Notes: generated from the sequence alone by a model not told the origin. Positions 50,691-62,216 are shown, numbered from the stretch's first letter. The stretch: 64,000 nt of DNA from Epiperipatus broadwayi (GCA_028023455.1 JAQFVV010013078.1:188001-252000), one strand, 5' to 3'. Made by a program: numbers and translations.

Positions 50691-51297
50691 TAATGTTTGC
50701 CACATTTTACTTATGTATAAAGTAAAATATTGAAAGAAAAGATCATTTCGAATAGGTAAGGGGGGAAAAAGTTTTTATTTAAAAGTATATAGGTATATAT
50801 ATGTATAAAGATGTATATAAGTCAAAAAAGACGAATTTTCTTTGATGAGGGTATGTTAAGAAATTAAATTTAATTCTTAGGATACCTGAAAACTAAAACT
50901 GCTTTAAGAGTTAATCCATGCTGAATGATGGACGTTCTTATGTTTTGGATAGTTCTCAAAAGAGTCCGTAAGTCTTAAAGAAAAGCAGGATGGAAACTAC
51001 CAAACAAATATATGTGACATCTATAAAAGATGCACATGACAATAAATCCATCAAAGGAAAATAAATAGAAAAGGGAAGAAAAAGAAGAACCCTATATATA
51101 TAAACCTCCTTATCCTTCTGGTTAAATTGAATGATGTTTAGTATAGAGAAAAAGAAAAGGGTTAGAAAATAAAGTAAATAATAAGGGTTGATAAAAGCAA
51201 GAAAGAAAAACAAGCTCCACAACTTTATATGTAATGCATACATTGACACACATTAAGTGTCTAAATTTTAATGGTAAATATAAAATTTGAACTTTTT
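50691..51297 (+). other. 3' untranslated region of the LTR element
   Basis: No frame in sense. A 97-codon frame on the minus strand (51249-50956) is Phe/Leu-rich and without domain; not called. Confidence 0.5.
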
Positions 51298-51310
51298 AAG
51301 GGGGAGGGGG
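51298..51310 (+). other. Polypurine tract
   Basis: AAGGGGGAGGGGG, then TAA, then the LTR start TGTGAG. G-rich as in the other two elements. Confidence 0.8.
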
Positions 51311-51313
51311 TAA

Positions 51314-53253
51314 TGTGAGAGTACCATATGAGCCTCACCTAAAACAATTTGTGTTTCTTTGTGAATTTAACTGTGCCTATATCATATCAACAGATATAAA
51401 TAACTTACACTTATCTTAAGCTTTTCATGTATCAGCTATATACATAAATTAGTTAGTATTAAAAGAATAATTCTAAAAATGAATAATTCTAATTTGTTTA
51501 TACACACACATAAATAAATGTTTCCAACTAATAGTATTTTTTATTAACCAAAACTTGACATTTGACAAGGCCTTAAGTCAACATTGCATTTTTATCAGTT
51601 GAAATGAAGGAAATAAACGTTTGGGGTTCATTACAAATTGTATATTTTAAACAATAGAGCATGAGCATGATTATGTAATATCCTTTCTGAAATTAATCCA
51701 GTATAAAAATGAACTAATATTGTTATAACAATAATCTTCTATTTAGTTATCAAGGCAAGAACTATGTCTGTAAATTTAAATGTGTTCGAATTTAGAACAC
51801 ATTTAAGAAAAAAAAAGAAGATTCAATATTTTAAAAGCTTCTTCAAGTAATTAATTTACTGCCTTTTAATAGTATAAAGAACTATAAAAAAATAATCAGT
51901 AAAATTAACAAGATTATAAAAGATATCAACGTCTTCGAAATGAGTTTACAAAATATATATTTAAGAAGACGAAAATTTATAAAGATGTTCTTTGGTTAGA
52001 CAATTTATGCCAAGGATTTCTGCTGATGTTTTAAACCTGAACATGTAAATTTATTCCTACTTAATCAATGACTAAAATATAATCGTTGTAATTCTCATTT
52101 AAAAAGCTGCCTTAATATTGGAGTGTTATATTGAAGAAGATGTTAAATATTTTACTATGCAAATATTTAAAGAATGAATATCTGGATTGCCTCTTCGAAG
52201 AATGATCAATGAACTTTATGTTTCAATAATCATCATTTTATTTCATCTAAGGCGGGATATAAAACCGTTATTCTTTCTCATCTTGGATTACTCTATTGTG
52301 TATTTTAATAACCCTTAAACTTTATTTCCTTTGTGGATAATTATATTTACTTAGAAAAATTACTTCGTATATTAAAATGGAGAACTGATAAGATGAACAT
52401 TTTATTTTTTTTATTTATTTAATAAAATTTAGATGTTGATATTTTGATATATACTCTGATTAAAATGACGGCTGACAAAGGTAAAAGTTTTTTAAATTAT
52501 TTCAATTTGGAAGTAAGTTTTATGATATTCCAAATTGAATCTTACCTGACAATTAACATAATTTCTTTTTAAACATACATAACTAATATCAGGATACATT
52601 CTATTATTGATCTAGTGTGAATGGATGTTATTGTATATAGATATATAACACACACTGAATCATTTTAATGACACAATACATAGATTTATAAAGCATCATG
52701 TGTATTATTTATTATACACATGATTTTAAATTATATATATATGTAAATAATTACATTATGTTTTTTTCTGAATTGTAAATATTTTATTATTGTATATATA
52801 AGGACAGATTATAATTCTAAATTTTAATATTTTTATGTGTTAATATTTTTGTTTTTATTACTGATTAAAATGTGTTAAACTTGATTTCAAAATTAAACAA
52901 GTCTCGTTTGTTTATTTTATTTAGTCGTTTTATAAAACCAATAATTATAAATATACATACTCACGCATATATATATATTGAATCAACTTAGTAATTTAAA
53001 ATTTATAAGAAAGTTATATATAGCTTATACTAATTTTATCATTACTATGGGATATTTGTGGAAATGCCTGAAGAGAGTCGATTGCAAATTTCTACTCTGA
53101 GCTCGAATTCCGAGAGTAACGAGGTTGTTAATAGGGGAGTGGATTGGATTATATTTTAAATCACATCATCCATGGCATTCTATAAGAAGACCCAAAGTCC
53201 AAATATAGTTAGATGCTACTTTCTCAAGTCCTGAAAAGGATCGTCCCATTATA
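51314..53253 (+). repeat. 3' LTR, about 1.94 kb
   Basis: Direct repeat of 46172-48107, with small indels and scattered substitutions. It starts with a short hairpin (GTGAG / CTCAC, 14-base loop) and is followed by ATAT of the target duplication. Confidence 0.9.
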
Positions 53254-53660
53254 ATATATTGCCACGCACTGCAAGCTAGAGTAATCAATGGATGCCAGAA
53301 GGCTTGTGCATAAAATCCCCATCTCATCCAATATCACCAGACTAGTTTCTGGCTTATGACCTTCATCAGTGAGGAACCTTGGATCTAAGAGCACTGCACC
53401 TAGATCTTAGGATTTAATGCAACCCTCCAGCAACCAAGGCTCCTCACTGACAAAGGTCATATGCCAGAAACTAGTCTGGGGATATTGGGTGAGTGGGTAC
53501 TAGATAGGGATTTTATGCACAAGCCTTCTGGAATCCATTGATTACTCTAGCTTGCTGTGTGTGGCAATATATATAGTGAGTTTTGCCTGTTTAACAACAG
53601 TTATACACACGCATAAGAGGTGGTGGTCATATGATGTTTATCATTAAAAATTGCCATCTT
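53254..53660. mobile_element. Family F foldback element, right piece
   Basis: Inverted repeat: CAAGCTAGAGTAATCAATGG at 53272 pairs with CCATTGATTACTCTAGCTTG at 53537. CAGACTAGTTTCTGGC and TCATCAGTGAGGAACCTTGG pair with AAGGCTCCTCACTGA and GCCAGAAACTAGTCTG. Arms are about 130 bases; the outer end is AGTGAGTTTTGCCTGTTT. With 46141-46171 it is nearly complete. It has no frame. The other family F copies carry these blocks once rather than inverted. Confidence 0.8.
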
Positions 53661-54117
53661 AATTGTTGAACCATTATTCAAACAATAATCAAAATACTTT
53701 TTTTGTCTGTTTAAAATATTATTGTAAGCATATAAGAGAATGCTATTGATGAACTTAATGTGATTGCAATATTGTTTTTCAGCTTCATATGTAACTTCAG
53801 TTCATCAAAAAAGATCTAGAGTGACCACAATCAATCTTCTTTGCAGTTATCTACCAATTAAAAAAACTGAATAATACTACTTGAATATGAAAAAATATTT
53901 TTTGCAAAGATCATAATTACATTCCTTTGATAGTAATGGGCATGATCTCTTTAAATACCAATATTTATTGTGATGCATTTTTTGGACATCTATATTCTTG
54001 ATGATGCTAAATGTTTTCACAATGCACAACATTGTAAACTATATACCATCGGTTTACTCATTGTGGTTGGAATATAAACTATAACAATATATTGCTTCAG
54101 TCATTTAATTTTAATTT
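53661..54117. other. Gene-free AT-rich stretch
   Basis: Nothing recognised. Confidence 0.45.
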
Positions 54118-54219
54118 TTCCCCCCTAATGTATCATATCAGCTGGGAAGCAAACCTGCTAATCTGGGACAACTGCTTGTAAAGCGGCTGTCACTGACTTC
54201 TTGACCACCAATTCTTGAC
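54118..54219 (-). mobile_element. SINE subfamily 2
   Basis: The minus strand reads GTCAAGAATTGGTGGTCAAG (A-box region), then AGTTGTCCCAGATTAGCAGG and TTTGCTTCCCAGCTGATATG. Diverged body and tail. Confidence 0.75.
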
Positions 54220-54846
54220 CATAGATCTAATTTATTTATTATAAATTTCTTTTTTAAACTATAATCTAACAGTCTTAATCCAGTATTATAATAATGTTGT
54301 GGAGCATAATATATATCTTTTATTTATCATGATTGCATAGATATTTTTAGAATAATGTAAAGAGAATTACTGCTGTTACATATAAGCTAAATAAATCATG
54401 TGATGTTTTATTTTGGTATATGCCATGCTTTTGATAAAAGATCACTATACAATTGTTTTTCTAATATATTGTTAAGCAAAAATAAACATTTTATTATGAT
54501 GTAGCAGTACACCTATAAGCAGGTTCATTTTCTTTCATTTGAAATTTACTTCTTTAATCATTTAAAGATTAAAACTAATTTTCAGATAAAAAACTAAAAA
54601 CTAATTCGACAAACAAATAAAATTATCATAGTCAGTAATTTTTTAAAAAATAAAGTATTACAATCAATCTGCAATTTGTTTGCTTATATCATATGTCCGA
54701 ATAAGTGCCAATATCTTTTTTATTGTTAGTTATTTCTAAATGCATTTAGACAGAGAACATAACACACATATTACTTGGTATTAACAAATAACTAATTTTA
54801 TTGATATTATTTTAATGACAATAGTCATTTCTGCTATAAATATATA
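54220..54846. other. Gene-free AT-rich stretch
   Basis: Nothing recognised. Confidence 0.45.
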
Positions 54847-54920
54847 TTTTTTTTATATGTCAAAGCGTTGACCGGGAAGCGAACCCGAGTCAAGGCAGCT
54901 ATGCTAACCGCTAGGTTAGT
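54847..54920 (-). mobile_element. SINE subfamily 2, internally deleted
   Basis: The minus strand keeps the A-box region (CTAGCGGTTAGCATAGCTGC), GGGTTCGCTTCCCGGTCAAC and GCTTTGACATAT plus an A run, but lacks about 20 bases of the anticodon-arm side. Confidence 0.75.
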
Positions 54921-55323
54921 AGAACAAATTCTCTTATTTCAATTTTTAAATTCTGCTAAAAGCATAGTTATTTTAGATTATTATTTTAAAAATAAACGAA
55001 TGTTTTTATTAAAAAGATGAAAATGACTAAATAAAAAAGGATAAAATTTTAATTAATGATTTTATTATTTATTAAGTGCGAATCAGTATTTATTAGTAAT
55101 TTTGAAAATATAGTAATTTTTCAATCACTACTCTTTTATTTTTTAGTAATATTATTTCAATAACAAAACAACCTAGGAAACTATTTATGAATTAAAATAC
55201 ACAGTTACTAAATGATTTCATAACATTTTTAATATTAATACTAAAACAAAAAAAATACTGCGTTATTATTTTATGACAAAGATATTCCTAAATAAATTAA
55301 CTTTTTAGTATATTTAAATTAAA
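54921..55323. other. Gene-free AT-rich stretch
   Basis: Nothing recognised. Confidence 0.45.
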
Positions 55324-55331
55324 CATAAATG

Positions 55332-55579
55332 CAGCACTGCCTTTGGATTTTGAGGCCCTGGGCACAAATACGAAGTGGGGGTCATAGTAAATAAAAAAGT
55401 GAGACTTCGGAAATTTGATGTGTTCCTTTCAAAAGTAAGCTTTTGCTTTACATATAAGAAATTGCATCAAATGTCAGTCAGTCTATTGTTAATTATAATA
55501 AGATAGCTTGGTGCAGGGCCCCACTAGCCCTCATGGCCCTGGGCATATGCCCAGTTGACTGAACTTAAGAACACTACTG
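55332..55579. mobile_element. hAT-like non-autonomous DNA transposon (248 bp)
   Basis: The ends are imperfect terminal repeats, CAGCACTG and CAGTAGTG (complement strand), with more similarity inside (GAGGCCCTGGGCA against TGGCCCTGGGCA). Flanked by 8-base duplications CATAAATG (55324-55331) and CATACATG (55580-55587), which match at 7 of 8. The 8-bp duplication and CAG ends fit the hAT superfamily. It is GC-richer than its surroundings and has no transposase frame. Confidence 0.75.
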
Positions 55580-55587
55580 CATACATG

Positions 55588-56337
55588 ATAATATTTAATG
55601 CATATTTTTTTCACGTGTGGCTGCTATAAGTTATCCTATAGTTGTCTGGATTTAAAAGACTTAAATCATAACTTTTTTATTCATTGATGAATAAACATAA
55701 ATATGAATGAATTATGTGCATGTAAACTAATGATAATAATTAAGTCATCATAATAACTAATAACTATATTTTCTTCATAGCAATGAAAATTTTATTTTGA
55801 AAAATAAATAATAAATTAATGATATATTTCAGATATTTTACTGTGAACCATTAAATTATTTTTAATGTGTTACTTCTTACCTGCCACATGAAAATATATG
55901 TTTGATTATTTATTAACTTATAAATAAATATATAATTACCTACTTCATTATGTATTTTTGCTATTCAAATCACTTTTACTGTTACACTTTCACATTTAAT
56001 TTTTAGTCCATGTGGAATATTCCAAAATTATGAATACTAGAATAAATAAAACATAATTTATAATAAATATTTATTCATTTTAAATCGACTATTCATAAGC
56101 TTGTAAATAAATTAGAGTGAGGAACAGAGAACTGATATATAGATCAACTTTTGTGACTAAGATTTTTCATATAACAAATTATGAAATAACGCACAAAGTT
56201 TTTATTTTAGCGAATGTTATAATAAATAAGTCATTATTAAATCATGAATAACTATATTATTCATTTATAAATAATCAGAGTAGAGATTTACTAAATAATT
56301 TTATTTTGATATGTATAAATTTAGATTTTTTTTTCTC
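55588..56337. other. Gene-free AT-rich stretch
   Basis: Nothing recognised. Confidence 0.45.
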
Positions 56338-56446
56338 TTTTTTTTTTTGTTCACGTGTCAAAGCATCGGTCGGAAAGCGAACCCACAAACCCAGGACAAC
56401 TGCTTGTAAGGCAGCTGTGCCGACCACTCAGCCACCAACGCTTGAC
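56338..56446 (-). mobile_element. SINE subfamily 2, best preserved
   Basis: The minus strand reads GTCAAGCGTTGGTGGCTGAG, TGGTCGGCACAGCTGCC, GTGGGTTCGCTTTCC (B box) and GACCGATGCTTTGACACGTG, then an A/G-rich tail. The tRNA-like fold is plausible. Confidence 0.88.
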
Positions 56447-58360
56447 TATGGGCAAGTATAAGTTATCTATAGTTTTTTTTTAATATGCTTTAAAAAAATT
56501 ATTATAAGTTTGAATGATAAATGCACATTATAAACATAATTTTAGATTTGTAAAATGTTTACCTTATATCTGTATCTTAGAACTTTTTATTTAAATTGTA
56601 GGTATGCAACCATAATTATCCTTTTATTATTATCCTAAAAGACAAAGACATAGCACATGAAGTGATTCTTGAATACAAATATGACTAATTACCCATTAAT
56701 ATATTAAAAGATTTAGTTATGAGAAAAGCTGTTTATGCAGACATTTTGGCAGATCATTTCAATTATTGAATTTGCATTCATCTGTAAAGTTATTCACAGA
56801 ACGAACAGGGCTAAATACATTGCTAAGATAATTCGCAAGCTAGATTCCCAAGAAATCATTTGAATGAGTTTATAAATAATAGCTAGTTTTTTTTACAATA
56901 TGTTCTTAGCATTACATAAGTCGTAAAAATTATTTACATCTTCATTAAAATTATTAGACCATCTGCAAACGTTAGCTATCATTTTAGCATAGTGGTAAGA
57001 AGGATGGACTTTTAAGAGCTGAAGTTTCTAAACAAACCGTTTGATTATTTATTATCTATAATGCGATAAAAACATTATTATCATTAAAATAAATTTTGTT
57101 GCATAGTTTTAAAGAAATCATTAATGATTAAAATAAAGATTACATTGAATTAAAAACAAGGTCCAAAAATATAATTTTTAATAATAAGTCAGTTATCTAT
57201 AAAAATATATAATTTGCGCTGTTTTTTTTTTGGCAAGTTTTTCAATAATATAATGTTACTTATTTTTATTCAAATTTACTATATTAAAAAGTAGTCATAA
57301 TTAATCTAATTAGTAAAAACAAAATAAATGAATGACTCTTTTACAAGAAGTCCATAAGAAGTTTGAGAAAGAAGTTTGCTTATAGACTTTAATATTCAAT
57401 ACGTCAAACCACGCTGGGTTCCTCTATAATAGTCAATTTTAACGAGATTATATAATATATGTATTTATATCTTACAAAAAAGCAATTATAATCATATTTT
57501 CTATTTTAAAAAAAATGGGGTTGGGTTTTGACAAAATGTAATATTTATTACTTCTCATAATAATTATTTTTTTCTTCTCATCATAATTGATTGTCATAAA
57601 AATGTTTTTTTAAATTAACATAGAAAACTGTTTTATTTGTTGACAGAATGGTTTTAATTATACAGAGCTATAAATGTGCAAAAAACAAACATCTTAAATT
57701 TACACATATACGTGCAAGAACGTGTGTATATGGATATAATTTTACAAATTCTTTTATCTTTGTTGTTTGTTGAAGTCAGCAAATTTCTCCTAAATTTTAT
57801 AAAAAAAAATATATGGCTGTTTATTTTATCTAGAAAAGATTCTTTGTTTCTTTTACTGGATTGATATAGTAGTCTAATATGCCATATGTGTCTCCCAAAA
57901 AGCCATTCATTATTGAAGGAAAAAAGTCTTGTCACAAAGCATCAATTGATTTTATTTCAAAACTTTAGAATATTCTTACATACTTGCTTATAAAACAGAA
58001 ATGCTCAATATTATTATAAGAAACTTTTGGACAACAAGAATTGATGTGCTACAATTTATTCTCACATGTTAGGCTTTCAGCATTAGATAAATTGAAACCC
58101 TCTTTCATTTAACCCTGCTGGGGCGTATAATTGCTTAAAATTGCGTCAACATATAAAACATTAGATTTTAATGTTTAAAAGTGATTTTTTTGATGAAAAA
58201 ATATTTTATAAATTTTTATAAGGGGAATTCTGTTGTCACTTCTAGTAGCTATTTTTTTTTTAAGATAAAAAAAATTATAATTGTTAAAGCTATGTGTGTA
58301 TATATATATGTAAAGTAATTAATAAATGTCATGGCTGTTATATATACCAAGTTAAATGCA
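56447..58360. other. Gene-free AT-rich stretch
   Basis: The overlapping frames at 57654-57935 on both strands are low complexity. No domain or RNA recognised. Confidence 0.45.
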
Positions 58361-58929
58361 CAGCCAAGATGTACTAATGTTCAACAACCAGTTAGATGTG
58401 ATTCTGCAGTCTGAATGAAAAAGCAATAGCAAATCTGTCCAAACTACCACTAACCAAAATGAGGCCTTATTATGTAGCTAATAGCTGGATGGTATAGCTA
58501 TAAGAGTTGAGATATAGTGTATAGCAACATTTCTTACATTTCAACTGAAATTAAGAGTCTCTTGCCAGCAAGTTATATATTTAAATTTAATATTTTTAAC
58601 GGTTAATGTAGATATAAATATATATAATGATCATCCCATTTACTAATTAATTTACGTCGATATTAACCGTTAAAAATATTAAATTTAAATACATGACTTG
58701 TTGATGGTAGAGTCTTAATTTCAGTTGGAATCTAAGAAATGTTGCTATGCATTGCATCTCGATTCTTATAGCTATAATGTACATCTATTAGCTCATACAT
58801 AACAATGTGATTGATTATAAAAAGAGACCTTCTTTTGGTTAGGGGTAGCTTGGACAGGTTTGCAATTGCTTTCATTCAGCCTGCATAACGATGTCTGATT
58901 GGTTGCTACCCAGAAATACATCTTGGCTG
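58361..58929. mobile_element. Foldback element, 570 bp, family H
   Basis: The arms are about 270 bases: CAGCCAAGATGTA at the left pairs with TACATCTTGGCTG at the right, GCAACATTTCTTA with TAAGAAATGTTGC, and ATATTTTTAACGGTTAA with TTAACCGTTAAAAATAT near the centre. No frame. A second copy of the central piece (ATAATGATCATCCGATTTAC to TTAACTGTTAAAATATTAA) lies just outside at 58945-59011. Confidence 0.85.
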
Positions 58930-58944
58930 AAGATTTAAAATTAT

Positions 58945-59011
58945 ATATATAATGATCATCCGATTTACTAATTAATTTACATGTACATTAACTGTTAAAA
59001 TATTAAATTTT
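58945..59011 (+). repeat. Extra copy of the family H centre
   Basis: Matches 58624-58687 with a few changes. Lies directly right of the foldback. Confidence 0.75.
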
Positions 59012-59966
59012 TATATATATATATTGTTAAAACAAGGTTGTCTTGATAACAGTTTGAATTTGTTGATTGTTGTTGATATTGGGATTGGCTAAGTGTTGAC
59101 TGGTTTTTAATGATATATATATATAAATGGTGATAATGATAGTGCAGTCATAAATGCTGCAATTCCAAAATCAGTAGTGTTAAGAGATGACCAAAAAAAA
59201 AAAAAAAGACAAAATATTACTGAGAACTTGTACATATAGGCTGAATTATTTCCGTCATTAATTGAATATACTACATGGTTTAGTAAAGTGCTATCCAAAC
59301 ATTGGAGCCTGAGGTTCTAATATCAAGTCCAGTCTTGGCTCTTCCAGTATTTACACATCTAATAAGTTCATGAGCAATAAAACCATTCAATTATTTATTT
59401 ATCCAAATCGAATTATTAAATGTTTTTTAAAAATTCAGACTTCATAGCTTTTTAAAACCACTGAACTATTAGTAATAACACAGAGGATTGTATACTGAAA
59501 TGAATGTTTCTTAAGTGATATTATTTTTATTTCTTCTTCAGTGTTTGCTATCCTAATTACTAACAAAAATTATGGGAATGAACAGGAGACTTTTTAGATT
59601 TATGAATACTAAATTTAAAAGGACTCTCTAACCAACAAGGTTATTCTCCAAATCTATAGAAATATATATTGTACCGGTCGGTTTTGTCTGTTCATATAAC
59701 AACATCTAGCATCTAAGCAAAAGTACCTCAAGTCTAATCATGTGCAAGATACATAAGTCAGGAACACTCATGAACTCTGCCCTATTTGCCTATTTTCCAG
59801 ATCTACCAACTTATGAGCAACAATCCCAATGATACCGATCTAATTTATCTTTCTCCGCTGGCATCGCAAAGCAGAGATACAAAAAGATTCAAATTAAAAA
59901 TGATACAATAATAAAGCATTATATCTAAAAATAATCAGGAGTTTATGATCAATTTAACAAATAGTG
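59012..59966. other. Gene-free AT-rich stretch
   Basis: Short TA repeats near 59014 and 59115; frame 59298-59107 is not credible. Confidence 0.45.
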
Positions 59967-60020
59967 ACCTTTTTCACAAATTATATATATATATATATAT
60001 ATATAATTTGTGAAAAAGGT
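59967..60020. repeat. Perfect palindrome around TA repeat
   Basis: ACCTTTTTCACAAATTATAT, TA run, then the exact complement ending AAAAAGGT: 54 bases. Confidence 0.95.
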
Positions 60021-60027
60021 ATATATA

Positions 60028-60061
60028 TGACTATATATATATATATATATATATATAGTCA
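60028..60061. repeat. Perfect palindrome around TA repeat
   Basis: TGACTATAT, TA run, ATATAGTCA, eight bases after the previous palindrome. Confidence 0.95.
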
Positions 60062-61139
60062 GAGCAAGCATAATTTAGTAACTAAAACATAATAATTTAA
60101 ATAAATGAAACAATGATCCTGGGGTTTATGATATATATAAGATTTATTAATTCACAAAAAATATGCATAAATACTTGGTTTATATTATTCCATTGATTAT
60201 CATTGGCCTCTTTATGTACATATAATCTGATTTATATTTATAACAGGTAAATCACATGAAATATTGTTTTATAACTTGTGAAATCACAAATTTTATTTAT
60301 TACTTTATTTTATTGTGGTTTATTCATATGCCAATAATTAATAAATACCCTGACAAATATAGTTAATTTAGTGCTATGAGAGTAAATATCTTTGTGGAAT
60401 ACCAATCCATCTCCATAGAAAAGAATAGCACTTGACTGATTTAGCTTAACTAATTACTGACATGTAACTTATAATATTTCATATAATTATTATATTAAAG
60501 GTTGAAATGAGTGATCTCAGCTATACTGAGTGAGAAAACACATGTATGATAGTTCGTTAAAATATCTATAATAATCGCGTTGTAACATGGCGTGTATAAG
60601 AAAATAATTATATATCTAAAAATAGCAAAAAACAAACAAAAGGGAACTGCTTAGTGAAATCATAACATTATGGTTTATGGACATTCATAGGTTTTGATTT
60701 ATGGTGAAAACTTTAAGAGAGCAGTGTAGGTAGAATTAGGTAATCCAGTCTCGGATCCAAAAAAAGATGCTTCCAAATTTAAGGATGAAGAATGGTGAAT
60801 AATTTTTTCTGCTTTTTGGCAGATTTGATTCACAAAATAAAAAAGTCATCTATGAGTAATGATAGGCTGGATCTTTCTGGAGCAACCCTATATAAATAGA
60901 TCAGATGATTAAATAAGTCCCAGGGAGGGGGGTTTATGAGCCATGTTCTTGGACTTGAAACAAAGATATGGGATTCTGTTTACCAAAACTCCTGGAGAAT
61001 GAAGCATGAAGACATATCTATGTGTGTGTGAACATGGAGGCCGGTTTGCATACAACACATAACAAAAGACATATAACATTTTAAACTAAGGACGAATGAA
61101 TAACCTATATATATATAAACAAAAAAAGACTTATAAATC
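60062..61139. other. Gene-free AT-rich stretch
   Basis: Its right part may be the 3' end of the Penelope-like element, whose edge is not fixed. No gene. Confidence 0.45.
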
Positions 61140-61156
61140 CAATAAATAATATTATA

Positions 61157-61184
61157 TTTCAACCAGAGGACTGGTTTTCATCAG
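61157..61184 (-). ncRNA. Hammerhead-ribozyme-like motif
   Basis: The minus strand reads CTGATGA, then stem II arms AACCAG / CTGGTT with loop TCCT, then GAAA: the two conserved core boxes around a 6-bp stem, with one extra A. It lies 500 bases 3' of the nuclease frame on the same strand; Penelope-like elements are known to carry hammerheads in their terminal repeats. Stem III and the cleavage site could not be drawn, so activity is doubtful. Confidence 0.45.
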
Positions 61185-61687
61185 AAAGAAAAAAATACAC
61201 AGTAAAATGGCGATAATCAAAAATTACAGATTTGGTAAAAGATTAAAAATTTTAACAAAACCCCCCTGATTGGTCACAAAATCTAACACAGAATATCTAC
61301 CCAATCAATGACAAAATTCAAACAAAAAAAGAAAAAAACTACATTCCCTCCTAATCAAGCTTAAATTCTATTTAAATTAAAATAAATATAAAGATAAAAA
61401 ATCCAAAATTAAAAATTAAAATATACATATGTGCATACATACAAAAATTAGACCATGCTCACATACAAAAAATAGCTGTGCTCACATTAATATTCATTAA
61501 AAACTAAAATACTTATACATTTTAATCAAAAATTATAGTTAGTGCAAAGTACAATAATTTATAATAACTAATTATTTTATCTATATACCAATTAAACACA
61601 GATATTAAACATCCATATAACCAATCTTTACATAAAAAACCTCATATAAAAAAATTTTCACATAAAAAACTCACATATAGAAATCAT

Positions 61688-62216
61688 TTAGGAGACCAGG
61701 TAACCCAGAGATGTAATAGTTCCAGTGTTTAAATTCAATCCATGTGGTTCTAAGGTCTTGAATTTAAAAATAAAAAAACTCTCCTTTTGTTTCCTCTCCC
61801 TTGTAGAAGAAAAACCTTCCTGAAGAATCACTACTTTTAAATCATCAATTGAATGATTCAGTAAGTTAAAATGTTTTGAAACCGGTCTATCTTTATTCTT
61901 ATGCAAAATGTCAAATCTATGATTAGTCATTCTGACATGTAAACTATTTGCTGACTCACCTATATACTGGTTTAAACATCTACTACACTCTATCAAATAT
62001 ATCAAATTAACACTTTTACATGTAACATAATTAGGAATATACCATTTAAAATTACGATTCTTAGTACTAAAGACCACAAATCCATTCACTTCCCATCCAC
62101 CCTTAAAAGAACTCTTAAATAAGTTAATTGCTTCAGAATAATAAATTTTCAATAATAAAGACTTTAATTCTTCTTTTGATTTCATTTCTCTCAAAGAAGA
62201 CAACCTTAGCTTCATC
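61688..62216 (-). CDS. GIY-YIG endonuclease domain of a Penelope-like element
   Basis: This domain nicks the target DNA so that the RT can prime. The open frame begins at 62269, but its first residues (MFNLSRINNK and poly-Phe) are antisense to the RT half and the A run; true element sequence starts near KLRLSSLREMKSKEELKSL. Motifs: NLIYLIECSRC (GIY-like part with CxxC), NQYIGESANSLHVRMTNHR (YIG, Arg and His), then KNKDRPVSKHFNLLNHSIDD. The Cys-Cys-His pattern between GIY and YIG is the zinc finger special to Penelope nucleases. The C-terminus, LEPHGLNLNTGTI, is usual. Intact from the join to the stop but cut off from its RT, so not a full enzyme. Confidence 0.85.

Larger units (their letters stand above)
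46172..53253 (+). mobile_element. LTR retrotransposon with coiled-coil gag, pol deleted
   Basis: Complete element: 5' LTR 46172-48107, decayed primer-binding site from 48110, gag 48469-49149 with continuation to 49988, integrase tail 50400-50690, polypurine tract 51298-51310, 3' LTR 51314-53253. Flanked by ATAT at 46168-46171 and 53254-53257. No protease, RT, RNase H or integrase core. The layout equals that of 3941-15734, but the sequence is different, so it is a separate lineage with the same losses. The LTRs differ at only a few positions per hundred. Confidence 0.88.

Noticed and set aside
50956-51249. 97-codon minus-strand frame, hydrophobic (possible envelope-like or membrane protein)
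   Set aside because: Low-complexity Phe/Leu run on the antisense strand of the LTR element's 3' region; no motif.
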